64,000 bases of DNA from DASYLJ01 sp036009625 (GTDB taxonomy: Bacteria; Desulfobacterota; Binatia; DP-6), in assembly GCA_036009625.1 (NCBI GenBank), contig DASYLJ010000092.1, positions 1 through 64,000 of the forward strand, given 5' to 3'. The translations under genes and the position numbers were made by a program. This document shows, one piece after another, positions 42,414 through 49,632 of this stretch (the stretch's first letter is position 1; each line of letters opens with the position of its first letter). The notes beneath the pieces are model-generated. The model saw nothing but the letters and a program-made list of their open reading frames with translations. It was not told where the DNA came from and searched no databases.

Positions 42414-43943
42414 TCAGGAGCTTCCGCCGAAGAGGCAGACGCAGTCGTCCATGCAGATACCGTCCGGCGGGCACGTGGATCCCGGCGGATCGCATTCCTC
42501 GCCGTCCTCGAGCTCGTTGTTGCCGCAGATCGCCACCGGCACCGTGCTGCTCGTGGTGGTGGTCGTCGGGTTCGGGATCGTCGGGGCCGTGGACGTGGTG
42601 GACGTCGAGGTCGAGGTGGTGGACGAGGACGTCGTGGTCGTGGGCGCCGTCGAGGTGGTGGACGTCGAGGTCGAGGTGGTCGTCGTCGGGGCCGTGGACG
42701 AGGTGGACGTCGAAGTCGACGAGGTGGTCGACGAGGAGGACGTCGTGGTCGTGGGCGCCGTCGAGGTGGTCGACGTGGAGGTCGAGGTCGTCGTCGGGGC
42801 CGTGGACGAGCTGGACGTCGAGGTCGACGAGGTGGACGACGAGGAGGACGTCGTGGTCGTCGGTGCCGTCGAGGTGGTCGACGTCGACGACGAGGTGGTC
42901 GTGGTCGGTGCCGTCGTCGAGGTCGAGGACGACGTCGTGGTCGTCATCGACGAAGACGTCGAGGTCGTGGGCGCCGTCGAGGACGTGGAGGACGAACTCG
43001 ATGTCGTCGACGTGGTGGTCGTCGTCGACGAGGTCGTCGTGGCCGGCGCGATGAAGTGACAGGTGGCGTCGCAGACGACACCATCCGGCGGGTCGCAGTC
43101 CTCGTGCGCCTCGACGATCGCATTGCCGCACACCTCGCGCGAGAAGGTGGTGGAGTGGTCGGTGTTGATGCTGCCGCCGATGAACTGGCCGATACCGATG
43201 AAGTTGCGTCCGAAGGCGAGCCGCGCGTTCGGTCCGAACAGTGTGATCGTCGCCGCCGATCCGGCCCCGAAGCGGCCGACCGTCCCGCCCAGGTTGACGA
43301 CCACCTGCTCCGGGGTGACGGGGGCAAGGGCGCCGAAGAAGGAGCCGTTGCCGAGGCGCAGCGTGCCCTTGATGTTGATCACGACCGGGCCGGTCACCAC
43401 GATGCGGCCATTGCGGGCCGTCTGCAGCGCGCGCATCTCGTAGGTGCCGCCGCTGAGGGTGAGCGTCATGCCGGACTGCACCACGACGTTGCCGTAGGCG
43501 CCCGGCGGCAGCGTCAGGTTGCCCGCCGCAACGAACGAGCCCGTGCCCGGCGCGAAGACCGGCAAGGTCGGCAGCGGGGCGATGAGCGGGAGCGCCCCGG
43601 TGGGCTGCGGTCCGACGCCGTTGATGGTGAGCGACGTCACCGGCGTGAGGAGGCGATTGGCGTAGAGATCGAACAGCGTGATCCGGTCGCCGCGCATCGA
43701 GTCGGCGACGACGGTCGTGCCGGTCGCGAACACGCTGCCGCGTCCGACCACCAGCGCGATGCCCGCCGGCTCGTTCACGCCGATGTTGCCCGACGTGACG
43801 GTGGCGAGATCCTTCAGGTGGACGCGGTCGATCCCCAGAAGGGTGTAGTCGTCCAGGTTCCGTGACGGGCCTGCTGCCCAGGCACCGCCCACGCCGGTGA
43901 TGGTGGCGATCATCGCCACCAGGATCGCGAGTGTCCTCCGCAT
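42414..43943 (-). CDS. Secreted GNIGVN-domain protein with long Thr/Ser linker and Cys clusters
   Basis: 509 aa from ATG 43941-43943, with TGGAGG upstream. Signal peptide residues about 1-24 (AWAAG). Residues about 25-275 are a beta-helix-like domain (RNLDDYTLLGIDRVHLKDL..SGNIGVNEP..., LPPGAYGNVVVQSGMTLTLSGGTYEMRAL, INIKGTLRLGNGSFFG). A Cys motif (CGNAIVEAHEDCDPPDGVVCDATCHF) follows. Then a Thr/Ser/Pro linker of about 170 residues and a short Cys-rich end (CGNNELEDGEECDPPG..CMDDCVCLFGG). The N-terminal domain is homologous to that of the ice-binding fusion at 56937-58925. No enzymatic motif; likely surface or matrix. Confidence 0.82.
   Translation of the reverse strand: MRRTLAILVAMIATITGVGGAWAAGPSRNLDDYTLLGIDRVHLKDLATVTSGNIGVNEPAGIALVVGRGSVFATGTTVVADSMRGDRITLFDLYANRLLTPVTSLTINGVGPQPTGALPLIAPLPTLPVFAPGTGSFVAAGNLTLPPGAYGNVVVQSGMTLTLSGGTYEMRALQTARNGRIVVTGPVVINIKGTLRLGNGSFFGALAPVTPEQVVVNLGGTVGRFGAGSAATITLFGPNARLAFGRNFIGIGQFIGGSINTDHSTTFSREVCGNAIVEAHEDCDPPDGVVCDATCHFIAPATTTSSTTTTTSTTSSSSSTSSTAPTTSTSSSMTTTTSSSTSTTAPTTTTSSSTSTTSTAPTTTTSSSSSTSSTSTSSSSTAPTTTSTSTSTTSTAPTTTTSSSSTTSSTSTSTSSTAPTTTTSTSTSTTSTAPTTTTSSSTTSTSTSTTSTAPTIPNPTTTTTSSTVPVAICGNNELEDGEECDPPGSTCPPDGICMDDCVCLFGGSS
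42541..43045. repeat. Imperfect 108-111 bp tandem repeats (Thr/Ser linker)
   Basis: The linker DNA contains at least three copies of a unit starting at about 42628, 42739 and 42847, spaced by 111 and 108 bases. Both strands are open over much of it. It codes for the Thr/Ser linker of the GNIGVN protein and is prone to unequal recombination. Confidence 0.7.
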
Positions 43944-44105
43944 CCTCAACCTCCACACTTCCCGCGATGCCATGACGACATCGTCCGCGAATGATCCTTA
44001 CAAGGGCACGACCATATTGAAAGCAGTTTCTCGTTTTTCTGGGTGTCAAGATGATGGCTCGATCGCGTGGCCTCCTGGATGAGGAGTGGGCAGAATGCCC
44101 CGAAC

Positions 44106-44957
44106 ATGAGAATCGCATACTTCACCGGCGGGGCCGTCGGCGCCGGCCACCTCGTGCGCGGCGTCGCGCTGGGCAGGGCGCTCCGTCGCGCCGGGATCGC
44201 GGCAGAGTACCGGATGTTCGGGCCGGCGCTTCCGTTCCCGATCGCGGGCGCCCTCGACTACGAGGTGGTCGCGCTGGACGCGGCGGAACTCCGCGATCCC
44301 GTTCGTGCCCGTGCCGGTGGTCTCGCGTCGGCCCTCGGGCGCTTCGCCCCGCAGCTGCTCGTCGTCGATCTGTTCTGGGCACCGCTGCGGCACATCCTGC
44401 CTCTCGCCGACTGCGAGGCGTGGCTCCTGGTGCGCTCCGTTCCACGGGCATGGTTCGGCGGGCCACCCGACACGCGCTGGGAGCCGCGGCAGTTCCGTCG
44501 GATCGTCGCGATCGAGCCGATGTCGCACCCCGCGGTGCGCGATCGCATCGACCCGGTCGTGGTGTGCAACCTCGACGAGACCAAGCCGCCTGGCGCCCTG
44601 CGCGCCCATCTCGGCGTTGCGGCCGGTGCGTCGCTGGTGGTGGCGACCCACGCCGGTACGGCGGGCGAGATCGACACCCTCGCCGGCGGCGGCGTCGACG
44701 TCGTCCGCTGCGATCTGTTCCAGGACGCTGCGCTCTTCCCCCTAGCGGAATGGCTCGGCGACGCCGATCGAGTGATCGCCGGTGCGGGGTACAACAGCTT
44801 CTGGGAAGCGCGTTGGCTGGGATGGGCCGAGCGCACCACCTTCATGCCGTTCGCGCGGGCGATCGACGACCAACGGTGGCGGGTCGCCACGTGCCGCACG
44901 TACCCGATGCAGGCGAACGGGGCGGACACGATCGCCGGGTGGGTCCGCACCGGCTGA
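44106..44957 (+). CDS. Glycosyltransferase-like protein (GT-B fold)
   Basis: 283 aa from ATG 44106. MRIAYFTGGAVGAGHLVRGVALGRALRRAG is the glycine-rich first Rossmann loop typical of GT-B nucleotide-sugar transferases such as MurG/PseG-like. FPIAGALDYEVVALD and LLVVDLFWAPLRHILPLAD follow. Near the end GADRVIAGAGYNSFWEARWLGW resembles the GG.NT..EAL..G.P acceptor/donor motif of GT-B enzymes. No signal peptide. Substrates unknown; it may modify a surface polymer. It is preceded by an AT-richer gap that is divergent from the GNIGVN gene. Confidence 0.75.
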   Translation: MRIAYFTGGAVGAGHLVRGVALGRALRRAGIAAEYRMFGPALPFPIAGALDYEVVALDAAELRDPVRARAGGLASALGRFAPQLLVVDLFWAPLRHILPLADCEAWLLVRSVPRAWFGGPPDTRWEPRQFRRIVAIEPMSHPAVRDRIDPVVVCNLDETKPPGALRAHLGVAAGASLVVATHAGTAGEIDTLAGGGVDVVRCDLFQDAALFPLAEWLGDADRVIAGAGYNSFWEARWLGWAERTTFMPFARAIDDQRWRVATCRTYPMQANGADTIAGWVRTG

Positions 44958-44995
44958 CCATTGCTGTTCCGTCGGCACGCCGGCATGAGGGAGCC

Positions 44996-45700
44996 ATGGA
45001 GTCACGTTCGGAGATCGTTCTCGTCACCGGCGCCGCCGGCAACCTCGGTCGTGCCGTCGCGTCTGCGTTCGCCGGGCGCGGCGCCGCGCTGGTGTTGCTC
45101 GACCAGCGACGTGATCTGCTGGAGAAGACGTTCGGTGCCGAGGACGACCGGCGCGTCTTCGCGCCGACCGATCTGCTCGATCAGTCGCAGATGAACGCCA
45201 CCGCCGCCGCCGCGGTGGCGCGCTTCGGCCGTATCGACGTGCTGTGCAACCTGGCCGGCGGCTTCCGCATGGGCGAGGCGGTGCACGAGACGTCGGACGA
45301 CACCTGGACCTTCCTTTTCGACATCAACACGCGGACGCTGCTGCACACCGTCCGCGCCGTCGTGCCGCACATGCTCGCCGGGGGCGGTGGCAGGATCGTC
45401 AACGTCGGCTCCGCCGCCGCGCTGCACGGCGTCGGACAGATGGGTGCCTACACCGCGGCCAAGAGCGCCGTGATCCGTCTCACCGAAGCGATGGCGGCGG
45501 AGCTGCGCGAGCGCAACGTCAACGTCAACTGCGTGCTGCCGACGGTCATCGACACGCCGGTGAACCGCGCCGCGATGCCGGACGCCGATCCGTCGCGCTG
45601 GGTGTCGCCCGACGATCTGGCGAACGTGATCCTCTTCCTGGCGTCGCCGGCGGCGCGGGCGATCCATGGTGCGGCGCTGCCGGTGTCGGGTCTCAGCTGA
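44996..45700 (+). CDS. SDR-family oxidoreductase
   Basis: 234 aa from ATG 44996. LVTGAAGNLGRAVASAFA is the TGxxGNxG cofactor loop, NLAGGF is the NAG-equivalent, and YTAAK gives the active-site Tyr/Lys. The C-terminus (HGAALPVSGLS) is as in many reductases. It is directly followed by another SDR gene whose start lies two bases after the stop. The two may form an operon of reductases acting in one pathway. Confidence 0.9.
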   Translation: MESRSEIVLVTGAAGNLGRAVASAFAGRGAALVLLDQRRDLLEKTFGAEDDRRVFAPTDLLDQSQMNATAAAAVARFGRIDVLCNLAGGFRMGEAVHETSDDTWTFLFDINTRTLLHTVRAVVPHMLAGGGGRIVNVGSAAALHGVGQMGAYTAAKSAVIRLTEAMAAELRERNVNVNCVLPTVIDTPVNRAAMPDADPSRWVSPDDLANVILFLASPAARAIHGAALPVSGLS

Positions 45701-45702
45701 CG

Positions 45703-46422
45703 ATGGGCTCGAGCCTGCAGGACAAGGTGGCGATCGTCACCGGCGCCGGCCGCGGCATCGGCGCGGCGACGGCGCGGCTGTTCGCGGCCGAGGGGGCACG
45801 TGTCGTGTTGGCGAGCCGTACGGCAAGCGAGCTCGCGGAGGTTGCGGCAACGCTGAGTGCGGATCGCGTGCTGACGGTGCCGACCGACCTCGCGCGCGAA
45901 GCCGACATCGTCGCGCTGTTCCGGGCGACGCTCGAGCGCTTCGGCGACCTGCACATCGTCGTCAACAACGGTGGCGCATTCCGCGGCGCGCGGATCGAGG
46001 AGCTGGCCGTCGACGACTGGGACGCGGTGATGGCCGTGAACGCGCGCGGCACGTTCATCGCGTGCCGGGAGGCGCTGAAGCATTTCCGCGCGCTCGGCCA
46101 TGGTGGGGCCATCGTCAACGTCAGCTCGCTCGGCGGCATCCGCGGGACGCCGAAGTTCGAGGGCTTCGCCGCCTACTCGGTGAGCAAGTTCGCGGTGGTC
46201 GGCATCACCGAGTGCGTCGCCGTCGAGGCGCGTGCGCTGGGCGTGCGCGTCAACTGCGTCGCGCCGGGCGCGGTCGATACGCGCATGATGCGCGAGGCGG
46301 CGCCGTTCCTGAAGACGAAGACCGTGCCCGAGGACGTCGCGCGCTCGATCCGCTTCCTGTGCGACGAGTCCGAAGCGGGATCGATCACCGGCGCGGTGCT
46401 CGAGATCCACAGCAACGTGTGA
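45703..46422 (+). CDS. SDR-family oxidoreductase (FabG-like)
   Basis: 239 aa. It has the classical motifs: VAIVTGAGRGIGAATARLF, NNGGAF (NAG-equivalent), VNVSSLGGIRG (Ser), YSVSKFAVVG (Tyr, Lys), NCVAPGAVDTRMMRE. It resembles 3-oxoacyl-ACP reductase/other classical SDRs. The substrate is unknown. It is the second of two tandem SDRs and shows only family-level similarity to the first. The stop lies 7 bases before that of the convergent amidohydrolase. Confidence 0.92.
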   Translation: MGSSLQDKVAIVTGAGRGIGAATARLFAAEGARVVLASRTASELAEVAATLSADRVLTVPTDLAREADIVALFRATLERFGDLHIVVNNGGAFRGARIEELAVDDWDAVMAVNARGTFIACREALKHFRALGHGGAIVNVSSLGGIRGTPKFEGFAAYSVSKFAVVGITECVAVEARALGVRVNCVAPGAVDTRMMREAAPFLKTKTVPEDVARSIRFLCDESEAGSITGAVLEIHSNV

Positions 46423-46429
46423 GGCGTCG

Positions 46430-48178
46430 CTACCGGCGGATCTCGCTCGCCGGCAGCACGCGACCGCCGAGCACGGTGCCCCACACCCGGATGTTGCGGA
46501 CCTTCTCCGACGGCACGTCGAACGGATCCTGGTCGAGCACGGCGAAATCAGCGTACTTGCCGGGCGCGATGCTGCCGACCAGCTCCTCGACACCGAGCGT
46601 GTAGGCGGCGTCGATCGTCACCATGCGCATGGCCTGCTCGAGGCTGATGCGCTCGTCGGGGCCGCGAACCTGGCCGGAGAGCCCGCGACGATTGATCGCG
46701 ATCCACATCTCCTCGAGCGGCAGCGGGGGTGCCACCGGGGTGTCGGTGTGCATCGACGTCGCCACACCGGAATCGACGAGCGTGCGTAGGCGCGCGGCGG
46801 TGAAGGCGCGCTCGGTACCGGTGTACGGCGCCGTCAGCTCGGAGCGGTAGTAGACATAGTAGGGGTTCACGCTGACGACGCCGCCGAGATTGCGGATGCG
46901 CCACACCTGCTCCGGCGTCGAGATGCCGAAGTGCTCGAACGTGAAGCGGTGGTCGGCGCGCGGCTGCGCCGCCATGAGCCCGGCCAGCGCATCCACGGTG
47001 GCCTCGTTGCCGGCGTTGCCGTTGGTGTGCACGTGGATGTGGAAGCCTGCCTTCCACCACGGCAGGAAGGCGTCGACCATCTGGTCCGGCTGCGTGTTGA
47101 AGAAGCCGTCCCGGCCGTCGGTGTAGCCGGGGTTCGTCATCTCCATGCCGAGGCTCAGGTAGGAATCGTCGGCGAAGAACTTGACGCCGCGGAAGATCAG
47201 CTTGTCGGTGTTGCGCTTCGGCAGCCCCTGCACGAAGGCGATCGCCTGATCACCCTTCGCCGCCTGCATCGAACGCGCGTCGGACACCACCACGCAGCGC
47301 AGCGGGCTCGCCGGGTCGTTGAAGTACTTGTCGAACAGCACCTCTTCGGCCGCGAGGTCGGTGATGCCGTAGGCCAGCTCCGACGTCGTGGTGATGCCGT
47401 TCTGCCGGCTGAGGTCCATCAGGTACTTGATGTTCGGCAGCGCCACGTCGGGCTGGAGCAGTGCCGGCAGCGCACCGCCCAGGATGCGTTGCGCCGCGGC
47501 CGGACCGAGGAACTGGCCGTTCGGCTCGCCGTCGGGGCCGGCCATGATACCGGCGGTCTTGGTGTCCTCCTTGATGACCGCGTACTTCGTGAGCGCGGCG
47601 GAGTTGGCGTAGACGAAGTGCTCCGACGCATCCCACACCAGGATCGGCTGCGTCGTCGAGATGGTGTCCAGGGCGGTCTTGTCGGGGTGCTTCCCGCCCA
47701 TGGCGATGGTGTCGTAGCCCCACGCCAGCACCGTCTCGTCGGGCGTCTTCGTCTGCATCACGTACTCGCGCAGCTTCTTGATCGCGGCGTCGAGCGTCTT
47801 CACGCCGGGAAACGGCGGGCCGTACGGGTTCGGGATCGGGAGATACGAGAGCAGCGGTCGCGTGAGTGCCGTGCCGCCGATCAGCGGGTGGCCGTGAGCC
47901 TCGACGAAGCCCGGCATCAGCACCTTGTTCGCGAACGTGCGATCGACGGTGTACGGCGCGTTCGCCAGCCACGGTCGCAGATCGGCGAACGAGCCCACCG
48001 AGACGATCCGGCCGTCACGCACCGCGACCGCCGTGGCCGTCGGCCAGCCGCGATCCATGGTGATGATCTTGCGGGCGATGAAGACGGTGATCGGTCGGAC
48101 CGGCGGATGCTGCGCCGCCACGGGCATGGCCCAGAGCGACACGCACCACACCACCATGACCGCAGCAATCGTCCTCAT
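46430..48178 (-). CDS. Exported amidohydrolase (YtcJ-like, amidohydrolase_3)
   Basis: 582 aa from ATG 48176-48178, with GAGGAGG upstream. Signal peptide residues about 1-22. The metal-ligand HxH is in PGFVEAHGHPLIGG, and later ligands are in FHIHVHTNGN and ATSMHTDTPVAPP. The PF07969 structure is ITMDRGWPTATAVAVRDGRIVSVGS, RGVKFFADDSYLSLGMEM, MRMVTIDAAYTLGVEELVGSIAPGKYADFAVLDQDPF. It would hydrolyse an amide or similar bond outside the cytoplasm, or is a lipoprotein-like surface hydrolase. The substrate is unknown. Confidence 0.93.
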   Translation of the reverse strand: MRTIAAVMVVWCVSLWAMPVAAQHPPVRPITVFIARKIITMDRGWPTATAVAVRDGRIVSVGSFADLRPWLANAPYTVDRTFANKVLMPGFVEAHGHPLIGGTALTRPLLSYLPIPNPYGPPFPGVKTLDAAIKKLREYVMQTKTPDETVLAWGYDTIAMGGKHPDKTALDTISTTQPILVWDASEHFVYANSAALTKYAVIKEDTKTAGIMAGPDGEPNGQFLGPAAAQRILGGALPALLQPDVALPNIKYLMDLSRQNGITTTSELAYGITDLAAEEVLFDKYFNDPASPLRCVVVSDARSMQAAKGDQAIAFVQGLPKRNTDKLIFRGVKFFADDSYLSLGMEMTNPGYTDGRDGFFNTQPDQMVDAFLPWWKAGFHIHVHTNGNAGNEATVDALAGLMAAQPRADHRFTFEHFGISTPEQVWRIRNLGGVVSVNPYYVYYRSELTAPYTGTERAFTAARLRTLVDSGVATSMHTDTPVAPPLPLEEMWIAINRRGLSGQVRGPDERISLEQAMRMVTIDAAYTLGVEELVGSIAPGKYADFAVLDQDPFDVPSEKVRNIRVWGTVLGGRVLPASEIRR

Positions 48179-48301
48179 CCCACCTCCTCGGCCCCCTCAT
48201 GGTTCGTCTGTCATCCTCCCGTGGGTGTCAAACATGGGCCGGTGTTCGCACGCGCGGCAGGATCGGCGTACTGCAGAGCCGTGGCGAGCCAGCCGACGCG
48301 G

Positions 48302-48784
48302 ATGGGATACGACGACGTCGCCGGTCGCGATCTCTACGCGCTCGACCTCGCCGGGGTGGACGATGCCGCGGCGACGATCAGCCTGCCGTCGCGGTACTTC
48401 GTCTGTCTGCTCGCCGGCGCGATGCACCGTCTGTCGGAGGGCGAGATCCACCGACTCGCGCGGCGTTTACTCGACGGGGGCGCCGTCTACCTGATCGCCT
48501 GGGGCCCGGCGGCCGGGCGCACGCACGGCCTGCTCCGGGACGCCGTGCTCATCGCCGAGCGCTCGCAGGCCGAGGACACGGTCGTGATGACGAGCGAGTA
48601 CGGCGGCACGCTCGACGACGCGCTCGTCTTCCTGCTGTCCGAAGCGACGCCGTCGGCCGCCTACCTCGACTCCTGCCGGGCGGCGCTGGTGGTGACGGTG
48701 GACGCGGCGGTCGAGGCGTCGCTGGTCGCGCGTGTGCTCGAAGCCCCGGCCGAGTTTCTGGCGCGCATGACGGCGCCGGGCTAG
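48302..48784 (+). CDS. Hypothetical protein (possible DUF7684-type)
   Basis: 160 aa from ATG 48302 (a GTG at 48281 is an alternative). It is acidic and Ala-rich, with LPSRYFVCLLAGAMHRLSEGEIHRLARRLLDGGAVYLIAWGP, DTVVMTSEYGGTLDDALVFLLSEATPSAAYLDSCRAALVVTV. It probably has a Rossmann-like alpha/beta fold. I recall similar proteins as DUF7684, but I am not certain. The stop overlaps that of the convergent SDR gene in one CTAG (48781-48784). Confidence 0.6.
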   Translation: MGYDDVAGRDLYALDLAGVDDAAATISLPSRYFVCLLAGAMHRLSEGEIHRLARRLLDGGAVYLIAWGPAAGRTHGLLRDAVLIAERSQAEDTVVMTSEYGGTLDDALVFLLSEATPSAAYLDSCRAALVVTVDAAVEASLVARVLEAPAEFLARMTAPG

Positions 48785-49557
48785 TCGAACGGCCAGTTCG
48801 TCGTTTCCGTCCCGCCGTCCACCTCGACCACCTTGCCGGTGACCCAGCCGCCCGCCGGCGAGCACAGCCAGAGGGCCGCGAGGGCGATGTCCTCGACCGA
48901 GCCGATGCGCTGCATCGGCGTCATCCGCTCCATGTCGGCGCGGATCTCGTCGGTGAGGAACGGGCGCAGGGCCGACGTCTCGACGGCGCCGACGGCGAGC
49001 GCGTTGACGCGCACGCGCGGTGCGAACTCGGCGGCGAGCTGGCGGGTCAGGAAGGAGAGGGCGGCCTTCACGGTGCCGTAGGCGGCGAAGTTCTTGCGCA
49101 CGATGCGTCCCGCCGCGGACGAGATGTTGAGGACGGCGCCGCCGTGGCCGGCGAGCATGTGGGGCAGGCAGGCGCGCGTCAGGACCACGGCCGACTCGAG
49201 GTTGAACTTGATGCACCACTGCCACGATGCGAGGTCGGTCTCGAGGAACGGCATCGGCGGATAGCCGCCGGCGTTGTTGACGAGGAGGTCGATGCGACCG
49301 AACTCGTCCATCGCCCGCGTCGCGAGCGCCTCGAGCTGTGTCAGATCCGTGACATCGCACGGGACCGCCAACGCGCGGCTGCCGAAGGCGCGCGCGCGCT
49401 CGGCCGTCGCCTCGATCTCCTTGTCCGTGCGCGCCGCGCACACGACGTTCGCGCCCATCTCGGCAAATGCCAGCGCGATGCCCTGACCGATGCCGCGGCC
49501 GGCACCGGTGACGACCGCGACCTGATCCTTCATCCTGAACCGATCCAATAGTGCCAT
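48781..49557 (-). CDS. SDR-family oxidoreductase
   Basis: 258 aa from ATG 49555-49557. AVVTGAGRGIGQGIALAFAEMG is the cofactor motif, NNAGGYPPMPFLET the NAG, LNISSAAGRIVR the Ser strand, YGTVKAALSFL the Tyr/Lys, and TGKVVEVDGGTE the end. A classical SDR, probably NAD(P)-dependent; the substrate is unknown. It is divergent from the thaumatin-like gene. Confidence 0.93.
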   Translation of the reverse strand: MALLDRFRMKDQVAVVTGAGRGIGQGIALAFAEMGANVVCAARTDKEIEATAERARAFGSRALAVPCDVTDLTQLEALATRAMDEFGRIDLLVNNAGGYPPMPFLETDLASWQWCIKFNLESAVVLTRACLPHMLAGHGGAVLNISSAAGRIVRKNFAAYGTVKAALSFLTRQLAAEFAPRVRVNALAVGAVETSALRPFLTDEIRADMERMTPMQRIGSVEDIALAALWLCSPAGGWVTGKVVEVDGGTETTNWPFD

Positions 49558-49632
49558 GGCGATGCGATCGCCCGGCACACGGGGCGGAGTCAAGTGTTTT
49601 ACCCTCGACGGTGCGCCGGCTAGCTTGGGGGC

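Noticed and set aside
42541..43045. Regular repeats reminiscent of a CRISPR array
   Set aside because: They are in-frame Thr/Ser codons with no unique spacers and no cas genes nearby.
44017..44049. TTGACA on the bottom strand (44044-44049) as a -35 box for the GNIGVN gene
   Set aside because: No acceptable -10 sequence at 16-19 bases spacing, so a promoter cannot be supported from sequence alone.
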